In this document: piece after piece, positions 25,361-34,868 of the stretch
How positions within the stretch are numbered: the first letter of the stretch is position 1
How the letters are laid out: each line of letters opens with the position of its first letter
Assembly: GCA_951813285.1 (NCBI GenBank)
Contig: OX638355.1
Location: forward strand, 1,612,653 to 1,676,652
Length of the DNA: 64,000 nucleotides
Direction of reading: 5' to 3'
Source: Terriglobia bacterium
GTDB lineage: Bacteria; Acidobacteriota; Terriglobia; Versatilivoradales; Versatilivoraceae
The notes under the pieces: model-generated
What the model saw: the letters and a program-made list of their open reading frames with translations, nothing else
What the model was told of the DNA's origin: nothing
The model's database searches: none
Translations under genes and position numbers: made by a program

Positions 25361-25384
25361 CGGGAGCGCGGGCGTCCCGCCCGC
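25361..25384 (+). repeat. GC-rich inverted repeat (GAGCGCGGGCGTCCCGCCCGC)
   Basis: GCGGGCG-TCC-CGCCCGC can form a tight 7-bp hairpin. The same sequence is at 8328-8351 and 38029-38052, and in inverted form at 38153-38176, always outside genes. It lies in the 144-bp gap between two convergent genes and could help end transcription, though no T-run follows. Confidence 0.6.
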
Positions 25385-25415
25385 ACTCCCAGGTGTACCC
25401 GGCCGGCGCCGGAAC

Positions 25416-26594
25416 TCACACGTAGTCCAGCATCCCTATGTGGAAACCGAAGGGGAAGGCCCGGTCCAGGCCCTGGCCGGATTCGTTGGAAAGGTCGAGT
25501 ACCTGCGACGGCTTTTCGGGTCCGAAGACCAGGCGCGCCGCCTGGCGAAGAGATAGCTCCTGCGCGCCGTTCTGAGGGTCGCGAGACCGGCCGCCACCGA
25601 CTTCCAGGTTGTCCCCATCCCACCTTAAGTCTACGCGCTCGCCCGTTTCGCGGACCCACAGGCTCACCTGGCCGGAGCATCCGGTCAGGCACTTCTCCAG
25701 GTGGGGAGAGAGCTGCCGCATCAGGTTTGCCAGGGAAAGAATCCTCACCATCTTCAGGCCGCAGCCGTCGGCTACCTCCATGGGGATGCGTGTGTGGCAC
25801 CCTCGACCGGTCAACAGCTCCGTCATGGGATTGTCGGGCAGGGGCACGAACACCTGCATCCGTTCGCCCGCGGGCTCGGCCAACACCCTGGCCAGCAGCG
25901 AGGACAGAGCCCGTGAGGTCCCGCCCCACTCCACCACCCCCGACTTGTTGTAGGCTCGGGCAACTACCAGATAACCCTCCGCCTGCCCTGTCTCTTCCGC
26001 CATCCAGACTTCCGAATTGGGAAGGGTCAACAGCGTCCGGTATTCCGCCTGGGTTCGGGTCAACTGCCGGGGTTGGGCCTCGTGAATCTCGATGATCCTT
26101 TCCAGGTCTGTCTCGGCTTGAAATGGGCGGACAGGCAGAGGCTGTTCGAATCGACCCGCCTGTTGGGGTTCCACCAGGTAGGTCCAGCCGTTGGACCCCA
26201 CCACCTCCCAGCCCAGGCGCCGGTAGAAATCCCTGGCGGGTCCGGTCCACAGCAGCCCGAAGGCGTCGCCCCGGGCGGCCATGGCCTGGGTGGCGTCCTC
26301 CATGATCCTGCTGGCGGCCCCTCGCCGCCGGCGTTCCGGATCGGTGGCCACGGCGCAGATCATGCTGACGGGAAGCGCGCAGCCGTGCTCACGCAGTTCC
26401 CGGTGCGCCATGGCCGCATGGCTGAAGATGCGGCCGCCCTCCGACACCACCCGAAGGTTGTTCAGGTTTGCCGAAGCGAAAACCAGGGGGTAGTCGGTGG
26501 ACATGTCCTGATCGACACCGGTCCTGAAGACTCTGTTCACCAGGGCCAGGGTCTGGTCCAGTTCCTCCGGCCGGACGGGGCGGGCTTCTTCCAT
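25416..26594 (-). CDS. Eis-like GNAT acetyltransferase with SCP2-like C-terminal domain
   Basis: 392 residues; the ATG at 26594 follows CAGGAGTCTTCCC. The first GNAT domain carries the acetyl-CoA loop in AVATDPERRRRGAASRIM (about residues 87-104) and a classical GNAT ending in ARDFYRRLGWEVVG. A second GNAT-like region follows, with GYLVVARAYN. The last 100 residues (GCSGQVSLWVRETGERVDLR ... LRQAARLVFG) resemble the sterol-carrier-like domain of Eis proteins. Eis-type enzymes acetylate amines, including some aminoglycosides and protein lysines. The natural substrate here is unknown. Convergent with HpcH/HpaI. Confidence 0.82.
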   Translation of the reverse strand: MEEARPVRPEELDQTLALVNRVFRTGVDQDMSTDYPLVFASANLNNLRVVSEGGRIFSHAAMAHRELREHGCALPVSMICAVATDPERRRRGAASRIMEDATQAMAARGDAFGLLWTGPARDFYRRLGWEVVGSNGWTYLVEPQQAGRFEQPLPVRPFQAETDLERIIEIHEAQPRQLTRTQAEYRTLLTLPNSEVWMAEETGQAEGYLVVARAYNKSGVVEWGGTSRALSSLLARVLAEPAGERMQVFVPLPDNPMTELLTGRGCHTRIPMEVADGCGLKMVRILSLANLMRQLSPHLEKCLTGCSGQVSLWVRETGERVDLRWDGDNLEVGGGRSRDPQNGAQELSLRQAARLVFGPEKPSQVLDLSNESGQGLDRAFPFGFHIGMLDYV

Positions 26595-26910
26595 GGGAAG
26601 ACTCCTGATAGTTGACCGTGAAGTGGTTGACGGTGGTGTTGGGAATTATTTTACACTTCGAGGTAGCCCTGCACCAGCCGCGCGGACCCAAGGATGTCCA
26701 CGATATGTGGGGCGTCACGATCCATAGATCACTTGAAATCAAATGCACCACTGAGGAGCGAATTCCTTGTCCGATTATAGGGGCGGCACTTGAGAAATTC
26801 TATTGACAAACGGGAAGGCTTGCTACTGAATGACGGAGCCCGATCATTCGAGGATTCTACCCAGTTGACGGCTGACAAGGTCTGGCCTGTTTCCGGCAAG
26901 GAGTAAGCCC
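26595..26910 (+). promoter_or_regulatory. Divergent intergenic region with a candidate sigma70-like promoter
   Basis: 316 bp between the divergent GNAT and FG-GAP genes. A consensus -35 TTGACA lies at 26803-26808 with TACTGA or CTGAAT near 26824-26831 as a weak -10. This would give a leader of about 75 nt for the FG-GAP gene, which has an AAGGAG ribosome-binding site just before its ATG. Nothing else recognisable was found. Confidence 0.4.
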
Positions 26911-29763
26911 ATGTCTGCAACATCCAAGAGAATGATGTTTTCGGGTCTTGTGGTTTTCTGTGCCCTCTTGGTGTGGGGCGGGTCTCAACACCGGTCCCAG
27001 GACACAACCGCCGCCAAGCGTTGGACTGTCTCCAGTTTTCTGGACTTCAGCCGGGGAACCCTGGGCGACGCCGGCGCCAACACCTACGTCACCGCGGCCG
27101 GGGAGGTGAAGCTCATCAATCTCTGGGACCTCAACCGGGACGGTTTCATCGACATCGTCCTCCCCAACACCCACGACAACAACGAGCAGATCGATCTCTT
27201 CATCTACTGGGGCGTGGATGAGAACCATGTAGGCCGGCGCACCCGCCTTCCCAGCGGCGGCGGAACCGGCCAGGCCCTGGGCGACCTCAACCGGGACGGA
27301 TTCACCGACCTGGTGGTGGTCAACGGGCGGAACGGGATCAAGAGCAACCTGGACAGCTTCATCTACTGGGGTGGCGCCCAGGGCTTTTCCGTTGAGCGTA
27401 GAACCGATCTGCCCACTCTGGGAGGCATGGCGGCTGCCATCGCCGACCTCAATGGAGACGGCTACCCGGAAATCGTCTTCGCCAACAGCGCCTGGGCAGG
27501 CGGCGGGCCATCCGGACCCGAGAACGCATCCTTTCTCTATTGGGGTTCCAAGGAGGGGTTTTCCATCGAGCGGCGGCAGTCCCTGTCCACCGCCGCGGCC
27601 ACCGACGTGGCAGTCGCCGACCTCGACCGGGACGGCTCACCCGAGATCGTCTTCGCCAACGAGGGAAGCGGCGCCAATCTCGGCGGCGCCATGATCTATT
27701 GGGGCGGCGCCGGAGGGAATTATTCTGCAGACCGGCGTACTCTGCTGCCCGGGCAGCGCAGCTCGGCCGTGACCCTGGCCGACCTCGACGGCGACCAGGT
27801 GCCCGAGATCGTTCTGGCCAACCGCTACCGTCCGCTCATGCGTGAGCCGGATGACCGCAGCGAGTGGGATACCGATGTCGACAGCGAGTCCATACCTTCA
27901 TTCGTCTACTGGGGATCCAGCCAGGGCTACAGCGCCGAGCGCCGCCTGGAATTGCCCACGGTGGCGGCCAGCAGCGTGGCGGCGGGAGATCTCGACAAGG
28001 ACGGGCTGCCGGATCTGGTCTTCGCCAACGGGCCCCAGAAGTCCGGCCATGCCGCCCCCGGCCCGGGGAGCGGCTCCCCCATCTTCTGGAACAGCCCCGA
28101 GGGGTTCGAGCTTCACCGCCGAACCGTTCTACCCACCCTGAATCCCACCGACTGTCTCATCGAGGATCTGAACGGCGACGGTCATTCCGACCTGGTCTTC
28201 AGCAACGAGCACAATGCCCGTTCCCACCGGGCGCCCTCCTATGTCTACTGGGGCGGTCCGGCGGGGTTCGACCCTGCCCGCCGACTGGAATTGACCACCT
28301 TGGGGGCCGCCGCCGCCGGCAGCGCCGACTTCGATCGGGACGGCAAGAAGGACCTGGTCTTCGTGAATCGCATCGACGGATCCGCCGGCGACCCGGTGCC
28401 GGCCTACGTCTACTGGGGCAACGAGCAGGGGAAATACAGCGTGGACCAGCGCCTGGATCTCTACCACCCCTTCGGCTCACCGGGGGAGGGGTATTCCTCC
28501 GCCGATCTGGACAACGACGGGTGGGTGGACATCTACATGGGAGGTCCGGAATCGGCGGTCTACTGGGGTTCGCCCCAGGGCTTCAGCTCGACCCGCAAGA
28601 CCGTGGTTTCCTCCGAGATGGCCTTTTCGGCCCGGCCGGCCGACTTCAATCGAGACGGCTACCTGGACCTGCTCCTCAGCGAGTATGCCGCCAGTCATGG
28701 GACCGACCTCTACTGGGGCGGTCCCATGGGGTTTGCCGACAACCATCGCTTCACCTTTCAGATTGACGGTGTCCGCTGCCACAGCATTGCCGACCTCAAT
28801 CGAGACGGCTGGCTGGACGTGGTATTCCCAACCGTAAACCGCCAACTGGTGATCTTCTGGAACGGTCCCGACGGCTTCGACAACGCCAACCGACAAACCC
28901 TGCCCGCCGGCCTGGCGGTGGCCACCGAGATCGCCGACCTCAACGGGGACGGCTGGCTGGAGCTGCTGGCGACCAACCTGATGTCGGCGGAGGGAGGCCG
29001 GAAGAGCGACGTTCTGGTCTACTGGGGGGCGGCCGCGGGCTACGAGGCGGAGCGGGTGACCCGGCTGCCCGCCATGGGACCGGAGGGGGTGGCCGTGGCC
29101 GACCTCAACGGAAACGGCCTCCTGGATATCGTGGCCACCAGCTATCATGCAGGGGAGACCCGCTCCCACCCCTCCTACATCTACTGGAACGCCGACGGCG
29201 AGTTCGACGCGTCCCGCGTCACCCACATCCCCACCCAGTCCGGCTCGGGCGTTATGGCCGCCGATTTCAACAACGACGGCGTCACCGATCTGCTGTTCGC
29301 CTGCCACAAGTTGAAGAGCGCCCACCGCAACCTGTCCTTTCTCTACGAGGGGAGTCCCCGGGGCTTCTCGACCGAGCGGCGCCAGCTTCTGCCGGGACTC
29401 GGGCCTCATTTCCTGGCCGGGGTGGACGTGGGGCACATCTCCGATCGAGGGGACCGCTACGACTACATTTCAGAAGTCTTCGACGCCGGCAGCCCGGTGC
29501 GCTTCGGGACTCTCGGTTGGGAGGGGGAAACGCCCTTTGCCTCGGCCGTCGAGTTCCAGGTGAGAGGAGCCGACAGCATCGAAGCCCTCCGCCAGGCCAC
29601 CTGGAGAGGGCCGCAGGGCGAAGGCAGCGTCTACGCCGGCCGCCGAGTTTCGCTGAAGGGACTGGGAACCCCGACCCGCTTCCTGCAGTTCAAGGCGACT
29701 CTGGTCGGCCCCAACGGGACGGGCGCCCCGGTGCTGCGTTCCGTGTCCGTCGATTACCGCTGA
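26911..29763 (+). CDS. Large secreted FG-GAP/VCBS repeat protein with YWG-type repeats
   Basis: 950 residues. A Sec-type signal (MMFSGLVVFCALLVWGG) is followed by roughly fourteen repeats of 50-65 residues. Each has a calcium-binding-like loop (ADLNRDGWLD, GDLNRDGFTD, ADLNGDGYPE) and a hallmark FIYWGG-x-x-GFS-x-ERR-x-x-LP segment. FG-GAP repeats build integrin-alpha-like propellers; this length would make two seven-bladed propellers. The last 90 residues after YEGSPRGFSTERR form a different beta-rich module (VRFGTLGWEGETPFASAVEF). There are no catalytic signatures; a surface-binding role is likely. The DapA-type lyase follows after 37 bp on the same strand, an unusual pairing. Confidence 0.85.
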   Translation: MSATSKRMMFSGLVVFCALLVWGGSQHRSQDTTAAKRWTVSSFLDFSRGTLGDAGANTYVTAAGEVKLINLWDLNRDGFIDIVLPNTHDNNEQIDLFIYWGVDENHVGRRTRLPSGGGTGQALGDLNRDGFTDLVVVNGRNGIKSNLDSFIYWGGAQGFSVERRTDLPTLGGMAAAIADLNGDGYPEIVFANSAWAGGGPSGPENASFLYWGSKEGFSIERRQSLSTAAATDVAVADLDRDGSPEIVFANEGSGANLGGAMIYWGGAGGNYSADRRTLLPGQRSSAVTLADLDGDQVPEIVLANRYRPLMREPDDRSEWDTDVDSESIPSFVYWGSSQGYSAERRLELPTVAASSVAAGDLDKDGLPDLVFANGPQKSGHAAPGPGSGSPIFWNSPEGFELHRRTVLPTLNPTDCLIEDLNGDGHSDLVFSNEHNARSHRAPSYVYWGGPAGFDPARRLELTTLGAAAAGSADFDRDGKKDLVFVNRIDGSAGDPVPAYVYWGNEQGKYSVDQRLDLYHPFGSPGEGYSSADLDNDGWVDIYMGGPESAVYWGSPQGFSSTRKTVVSSEMAFSARPADFNRDGYLDLLLSEYAASHGTDLYWGGPMGFADNHRFTFQIDGVRCHSIADLNRDGWLDVVFPTVNRQLVIFWNGPDGFDNANRQTLPAGLAVATEIADLNGDGWLELLATNLMSAEGGRKSDVLVYWGAAAGYEAERVTRLPAMGPEGVAVADLNGNGLLDIVATSYHAGETRSHPSYIYWNADGEFDASRVTHIPTQSGSGVMAADFNNDGVTDLLFACHKLKSAHRNLSFLYEGSPRGFSTERRQLLPGLGPHFLAGVDVGHISDRGDRYDYISEVFDAGSPVRFGTLGWEGETPFASAVEFQVRGADSIEALRQATWRGPQGEGSVYAGRRVSLKGLGTPTRFLQFKATLVGPNGTGAPVLRSVSVDYR

Positions 29764-29800
29764 TCCCCTGAGGAGCAGCGGACAAGGAGGTAACCCACCC

Positions 29801-30697
29801 ATGAAGGAGCTCAAGGGCATCTATCCGGCCATCATGACCCCGTTCGACGCTCAAGGCGCCGTCAGCGAGACGGGCCTGCGCAAATTGGTTCGGCACGCGC
29901 TGGACGTCGGCGTGAACGGTTTTTACGTTTGCGGGGGAGGGGGTGAAGGGCTGCTGCTGACGGTACCCGAGCGGCAGCAGGTTCTTGAAATCGTTCTGGA
30001 TGCCGTCCAGGGCAAGGTTCCGGTAGTCGCCCACGTGGGAGCCTTCCAGATTCCCGACGCGGTGAGCCTGGCCCGTCACGCCGGCCGGGCGGGAGCCGAC
30101 GCCGTAGCCAGCATGCCCCCGGCCTACTTCTATCAGCCCGACCTGGACGGACTGGTCCAGTTCTACCGGCAGGTGGCCGAGGCGGCCGAGCGGCCGGTGC
30201 TGGCCTACAACATTCCCGGCCGCATACCCCTCAACCTGGACACCCGGATCTTCGAGCGGCTCATCCGCATACCGGGAGTGGTCGGCCTCAAGGATTCCAG
30301 CGGCAATCTGTCCCAGATCACCCTGACCGCCGCCATCGACGACGGCAGGATCATCGTGTTCAACGGCGAAGACCAGGTGCTCTGGTACGGCTTGATGGCC
30401 GGCTGCGTGGGAGGGATCGGTTCCACCTATCCGGTGATGTTGAAGGTGTTCGTGGATCTCTACCGCGCCTTCCTGGACCGGGACTGGGAGCGGGGCCTGG
30501 AGCTGCAGCGTGGTATCAACCGGACGGTCCGGGTGCTGGCCGGATTCAACGTCCTGGCCGCCCTCAAGCAGATTCTCAAGTGGCTGGATATGGATTCGGG
30601 AGATCCCCGCCCTCCCAATCCTCCCCTCGCCTCCGACGACGCCCGCCAACTGAAGCTGGGCCTGGAGAAGATCGGCTTCTTCGAGTGGAGGCGCTGA
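29801..30697 (+). CDS. DapA-family (dihydrodipicolinate synthase / N-acetylneuraminate lyase) aldolase
   Basis: 298 residues, full length, no leader; the ribosome-binding site AAGGAGGTAACCC is excellent. Schiff-base lysine K164 is in VGLKDSSGNLSQ and catalytic tyrosine Y136 in LAYNIPGRI. The pyruvate-carboxylate loop is the GSTGE-like GGGGEGLLL (45-53). All class I aldolase residues are present. The family includes DHDPS, N-acetylneuraminate lyase and 2-keto-3-deoxy-sugar-acid aldolases or dehydratases. A catabolic role is more likely than lysine synthesis given the neighbours. It offers an intact reference for the two unusual homologues at 35596-37619. Confidence 0.9.
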   Translation: MKELKGIYPAIMTPFDAQGAVSETGLRKLVRHALDVGVNGFYVCGGGGEGLLLTVPERQQVLEIVLDAVQGKVPVVAHVGAFQIPDAVSLARHAGRAGADAVASMPPAYFYQPDLDGLVQFYRQVAEAAERPVLAYNIPGRIPLNLDTRIFERLIRIPGVVGLKDSSGNLSQITLTAAIDDGRIIVFNGEDQVLWYGLMAGCVGGIGSTYPVMLKVFVDLYRAFLDRDWERGLELQRGINRTVRVLAGFNVLAALKQILKWLDMDSGDPRPPNPPLASDDARQLKLGLEKIGFFEWRR

Positions 30698-30713
30698 CAC
30701 GGGGTCGAGGCTG

Positions 30714-33278
30714 CTACCGCAGGGGCTGAGATCCGTCCCTGCGCAGTTTCTCAAAGAGCTCGCGGGCCATTGGGTGGTCGGAGTCGAGTTCAAGCACCCG
30801 CTCCATGGCCGCCAGCGCTTCTTCAGGGCGGCCGAGGAAGTACAGCGTGACCCCGATGTTGGCGTGGATGGTGACGCTGTCGGGCTTCAGCACCGATTGG
30901 GCCCGATACAGGTCGAGAGCGTCCTTGTAGCGCCGCTGCTGGAAGCGCCACAGGGCGAGGTGGTCGAGTGCCTCCGCGTGGTCCGGATCGCTCTCGATGG
31001 CTTGCTCGAAGCGTGCCGCCGCCTCCGGCATCCGACCCATTTCCTTCAGGGCCCGACCTGCCAGAAAATGAGACGTCGCCGCCGTGGCGGGATCCATCTC
31101 GAGCGAGGCGGCCCGCGCCAGCGACTCCAGCGCTTTCTCGTAGCGCTGCAGATCGACGAGCGCGGCGGCGAGGCCGACATGGGCGTGCGCGAATTCGCGA
31201 TCGCTTCGAAGTGCCTCGCGGTAAGCGGCGAGCGCCTCCTGGAGCCGTCCCCCGTTGCGGAGCGCCTCGGCCACCTTGTGCAGCGTCAAGGGGTCGTTCG
31301 GCCGCAACTCGCGAGCGCGGCGCAAGTACTCCTCGGCCTCGCCGGCACGGTCCCGCGCGAACAGAAGACCGGAAAGCTCCAGCAGTGGCTCCAGGCTGTC
31401 CGGCGCCAGTGCAGCGGCCTTGCGGAACTGCACGGCCGCCGCCTTGGATCGGCCCAGTTTTCGAGCGGCACGACCTGCAAACAGCGCGGTTTTGCCTGCT
31501 GACGGCGCGCCGGGATCCAGCGCCAGCGCTCTTTCGAGAGCTGTGAAGCTCTCCTCGTAGCGCTCCGTCTCAAAAAGGGCCGCGCCCAACCCCCCATATG
31601 CCGCCGCGTGGTCTCCCTTGATCGCAAGCGCCGCGCGGTACATTGCGATCGCCTCCTCGTATCGCTCTTGCCGGCGCAAGGCTTCCCCGAGATTCTGATG
31701 GGCGGTGACGTTCCGTGAATCGAGCTCCAGGGCGGTGCGCAGCACCTCTTCGGCTTCCTCGAACCGTTCCAGGAGGACGAGCGTCCGGCCAAGATTGGTA
31801 TAGGCAAGCGCGTGGCCAGGGCGCTGATCCACGGCGACACGGGCGGCGGCCAGCGCGTCCTCGAGTCGGCCTGCGTCCGACAACGGGCCCACCAGGTTGA
31901 GGTGTGCGTCCCGGGCCTTTGGATTGTGCGCGATGATGTGGCTGAAGAAGGTGATCTCGTCGCGGTAGATGCCCGCCTGACGCCAGGTCAGGGCGCCCAG
32001 CATCGCCAGCACGAGGATGAGTGCGCCTGCCGCGGCCGTCCTTGCGGCGGAGGGAAGCCGGCTAACCCCGCATCTGGCCGCCCCGAGCAGCACCGCCATC
32101 ACCCCGAGGCCCGCCAGGTACTGGAACCGGTCGGCCACCAGGGAGAACTGCATGTAGCCGTAGTCGACGAAGCCGAGCACGGGTGACAGCGTGACGGCGA
32201 AGAACAGAATGCCCGCCAGCGGTCCACGGCCCAGCCGCTTGCGGCCGAACCAGAGTACCGCCGCGAGGGCCGCGGCGGCCGCCACGTATGCCCAGGCCAC
32301 CGGGTCGGCGACTCTGATCTCCCAGAGCGGGTAGATGACGGCCAGGCCTGCCGGCCACAACAGCTTGCCGGCGTAGAACCACAGGACGCGGGCCGCGATC
32401 AGCCCACGCTCGACGAGCGAGTAGCCGAGCGCGAGCGACTCGCGCTCGGTGTAGTACGACAGGTCGAAGGCGGTGATGGCCAGCGCTAGGCCGAAGAAGG
32501 GCGTCAGCCGGACCAGGTCGGTCCGCGTTACGCGGCCCGCTTGCCACCAGTGGTAAATCAGGAGCGCGGCGGGCAGGGTGACGACGACGGACTTCGACAA
32601 CAGGCCGGCTGCAAACAACCCCAGCGCCAACCCATAGAGTCCGGGCCGGGGCGCCTTGACAAACCGGATCCAGGTCAGCGCGGCCGCCAGGTAGAACAAG
32701 GCCGAGAGCAGGTCCTTGCGCTCGATGACCCAGGCGACCGACTCGACATGCAGGGGGTGCACGGCGAAGACCGCCGCGATGACCCAGGCGCCGGGCACGG
32801 CCAGGCGCTGCAGGAGGAGCCATGCCAGCAGCACGTTGACCAAGTGCAGCGCCAGGTTGACCGCGTGATAGCCGAGCGGTGCCAGCCCCCACAGCTTGTG
32901 CTCCAGCCAGAAGCTGGTATACACCATGGGCCAGTAGTGCCCCTCCCTCTCGATGTCGGCGGGCGAGAACCAGATGCTCCACAGCCCGGACCATTCGTGT
33001 ACCGCCGCCTCTTCGACAAAGATCAGGTCGTCCCAGACAAAGCCGGCCTCGAGCGCCGGCAGGTAGCTGACCGCCACCAGGAGGGCGAGCGCCAGGGTCT
33101 GGTGGCTCAGGATGCCGGGGCGGCCGATCGCGCCAAGAGACTCCGTGAATGACCGCCTCGCGCCGGCGTCGTCGTCCGAGCGCTCCGGCGGCGGCGACAA
33201 TGCGGCCTTATCGGCAGCCCCACGCTCGCGGCGCGTCCTTCGTCGAGGTTGTGCGAACCTTGCTCTCGTTTCGCTCAT
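30714..33278 (-). CDS. TMTC-like multi-spanning membrane protein with C-terminal TPR array
   Basis: 854 residues. A basic cytoplasmic tail (about 1-55) precedes the first membrane helix (LALALLVAVSYLPALEAGF). About ten further hydrophobic segments run to residue 450, including the GT-C-like WDDLIF acidic motif after helix 1 and HPLHVESVAWVIERKD. About twelve TPR units follow to the end (for example AYTNLGRTLVLLERFEEAEE). This architecture matches bacterial TMTC/PMT-like proteins, proposed O-mannosyltransferases or glycan-transfer proteins. The transferase activity is inferred. Codon use looks richer in GCG and CGC than its neighbours, and it converges on the DapA gene with a 16-bp gap. Confidence 0.82.
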   Translation of the reverse strand: MSETRARFAQPRRRTRRERGAADKAALSPPPERSDDDAGARRSFTESLGAIGRPGILSHQTLALALLVAVSYLPALEAGFVWDDLIFVEEAAVHEWSGLWSIWFSPADIEREGHYWPMVYTSFWLEHKLWGLAPLGYHAVNLALHLVNVLLAWLLLQRLAVPGAWVIAAVFAVHPLHVESVAWVIERKDLLSALFYLAAALTWIRFVKAPRPGLYGLALGLFAAGLLSKSVVVTLPAALLIYHWWQAGRVTRTDLVRLTPFFGLALAITAFDLSYYTERESLALGYSLVERGLIAARVLWFYAGKLLWPAGLAVIYPLWEIRVADPVAWAYVAAAAALAAVLWFGRKRLGRGPLAGILFFAVTLSPVLGFVDYGYMQFSLVADRFQYLAGLGVMAVLLGAARCGVSRLPSAARTAAAGALILVLAMLGALTWRQAGIYRDEITFFSHIIAHNPKARDAHLNLVGPLSDAGRLEDALAAARVAVDQRPGHALAYTNLGRTLVLLERFEEAEEVLRTALELDSRNVTAHQNLGEALRRQERYEEAIAMYRAALAIKGDHAAAYGGLGAALFETERYEESFTALERALALDPGAPSAGKTALFAGRAARKLGRSKAAAVQFRKAAALAPDSLEPLLELSGLLFARDRAGEAEEYLRRARELRPNDPLTLHKVAEALRNGGRLQEALAAYREALRSDREFAHAHVGLAAALVDLQRYEKALESLARAASLEMDPATAATSHFLAGRALKEMGRMPEAAARFEQAIESDPDHAEALDHLALWRFQQRRYKDALDLYRAQSVLKPDSVTIHANIGVTLYFLGRPEEALAAMERVLELDSDHPMARELFEKLRRDGSQPLR

Positions 33279-33363
33279 TGCACCGTTGCTCGGAGCCGAT
33301 AGGCCTGCAGCCGAATTATATTTTGAGAGAGTCGTCTTTTTGAAGCCGGCAAGGTCGGGTGGT

Positions 33364-34794
33364 TCAACCGTCCGTGTCCGAACAGATCGGCGGCCGGCGC
33401 TTCCAGAATCCGGTGGACTGCTCGTAGGCGTGTGCCAGTTGCAGCACTCCCCAATCGTCCTGGTGGCGGCCCACGATCTGGATGCCTACCGGGAGCCCCT
33501 CCGGGGTGAAGCCGGCCGGCACCGAGATGGCCGGCAGGCCCAGCACCGAAATGGTCCAGCAGGACTGCATCCAATCGATATAGGTTTTCATTCTTACGCC
33601 GTTGATCTCCTCCACGTAGGGCTGCTTGAGGTCGAAAGGGGGGACCTGGTTGACGGGACAGACCAGGAACTCGCAGGTCTCCATGAATTCCCGGACCCGA
33701 TGGTAGAGCTGGGTTCTTTGGAGTTCGGCCCTGGAGAGATCGATTCCGCTCAGCTTCCTGGCGCCCTCTATTTCCTGCTTCAGCGTGTCCTTGAGTTGGG
33801 ACTGCTGTGTGGGATTCAAGGCCGAAAGCGTGAGCTCGAAGCGCCAGGCTCGCCAGGCCCTGAACACGGCCTCGGCCTCCTTGAAGTCGGGCGTGCGTTC
33901 CTCCACCCGGCAGCCCAGGGATTCGAAGACCTGCCGCTGGCCTTCGAGGACCCGGGTGACTCGGGGATCCACCGGCAACCCGCCCAGGGTGGGGCTCCAG
34001 GCTATGCGGCACTTCCGAAACTCGCGATCGAGGGGCGCGGCGAATCGGCTTCCCGGTTCGGCGATGGAAATGGGCGAGCGCCTGTCGGGTCCCGCGATGG
34101 CGCTGAGCATCAGGGCGGCGTCCCGGACGGTTCGGGCCATGGGGCCTTGAACGCCGATGGTGTACCAGCCCGCCTGGCTGGGCCAGATCGGAACCCGGCC
34201 CGGGGAGGGGCGCAGGCCCACCACGTTGCAGAAGTTGGCCGGGTTGCGAAGCGACCCGCCGGTGTCGCTCCCGTCGGCCAGGGGTTGCATGCCGCAGGCC
34301 AGGGCTACCGCGGCGCCGCCGCTGCTGCCGCCGCAGGTCTTTGAGGTGTCATAGGGGTTGCGGGTTTCTCCGAAGACCGGGTTGAAGGTCTGGGATCCGG
34401 CGCCGAACTCGGGGGTGTTGGTCTTGCCGATGGTGACGGCCCCTGCCTGCTTGAGGCGTTCCACGATGAGCCCATCCCGGGTGGGCACGAAATCCTTGTA
34501 GGCCAGGGTGCCGAAGGTGGTGCGGATCCCCCGGGTCCACACCAAGTCCTTGTGGGCGATGGGAAGGCCGTGGAGGGGCCCGACTTCATTCCCGGCCGCC
34601 AGAGACTGGTCGGCGGCGCTGGCCTGTTCCCTGGCTCGGTCCGCCACCAGGGTCACGATGGCGTTGACCTTGGGATTGAGACGGTCGATCTGGGCCAGGT
34701 GGGCTTCCAGCACCTCGCCGGCGGAAAGCTCCCGGGACCGGATGCAACGGCTCAGCTCGGTCGCGGTCAGGAAACAGATCTCTCTATCGGACAT
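33364..34794 (-). CDS. Amidase signature family hydrolase
   Basis: 476 residues from the ATG at 34794 (GGAGAGAG upstream), chosen over an extended frame to 34950. The AS-family Ser-cisSer-Lys triad is visible: K82 in PIAHKDLVWT, the cis-serine in TCGGSSGGAA (157/158), and nucleophile S181 in DGSDTGGSLRNPA. The C-terminal ISVPAGFTPEGLPVGIQIVG is also diagnostic. The family cleaves linear amides, nicotinamide, indoleacetamide and glutaminyl-tRNA. It lacks GatA context (no gatB or gatC nearby), so it is a stand-alone amidase. It is the last gene of a four-gene minus-strand run with RraA and two DapA-family genes. Confidence 0.9.
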   Translation of the reverse strand: MSDREICFLTATELSRCIRSRELSAGEVLEAHLAQIDRLNPKVNAIVTLVADRAREQASAADQSLAAGNEVGPLHGLPIAHKDLVWTRGIRTTFGTLAYKDFVPTRDGLIVERLKQAGAVTIGKTNTPEFGAGSQTFNPVFGETRNPYDTSKTCGGSSGGAAVALACGMQPLADGSDTGGSLRNPANFCNVVGLRPSPGRVPIWPSQAGWYTIGVQGPMARTVRDAALMLSAIAGPDRRSPISIAEPGSRFAAPLDREFRKCRIAWSPTLGGLPVDPRVTRVLEGQRQVFESLGCRVEERTPDFKEAEAVFRAWRAWRFELTLSALNPTQQSQLKDTLKQEIEGARKLSGIDLSRAELQRTQLYHRVREFMETCEFLVCPVNQVPPFDLKQPYVEEINGVRMKTYIDWMQSCWTISVLGLPAISVPAGFTPEGLPVGIQIVGRHQDDWGVLQLAHAYEQSTGFWKRRPPICSDTDG

Positions 34795-34868
34795 CGACTC
34801 TCTCTCCGGGTGGCTGAACGATTCGGAAAGCCGGGGTGACCCCGGAAAGTGCGCGGCTTCAGCACCCG

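Noticed and set aside
25331-26095. 254-residue plus-strand open frame
   Set aside because: Antisense to the GNAT gene; Arg/Pro-rich composition typical of GC-rich shadow frames.
30714-33278. Two separate genes (membrane protein and TPR protein)
   Set aside because: One continuous frame joins membrane and TPR parts, as is usual for TMTC-like proteins.
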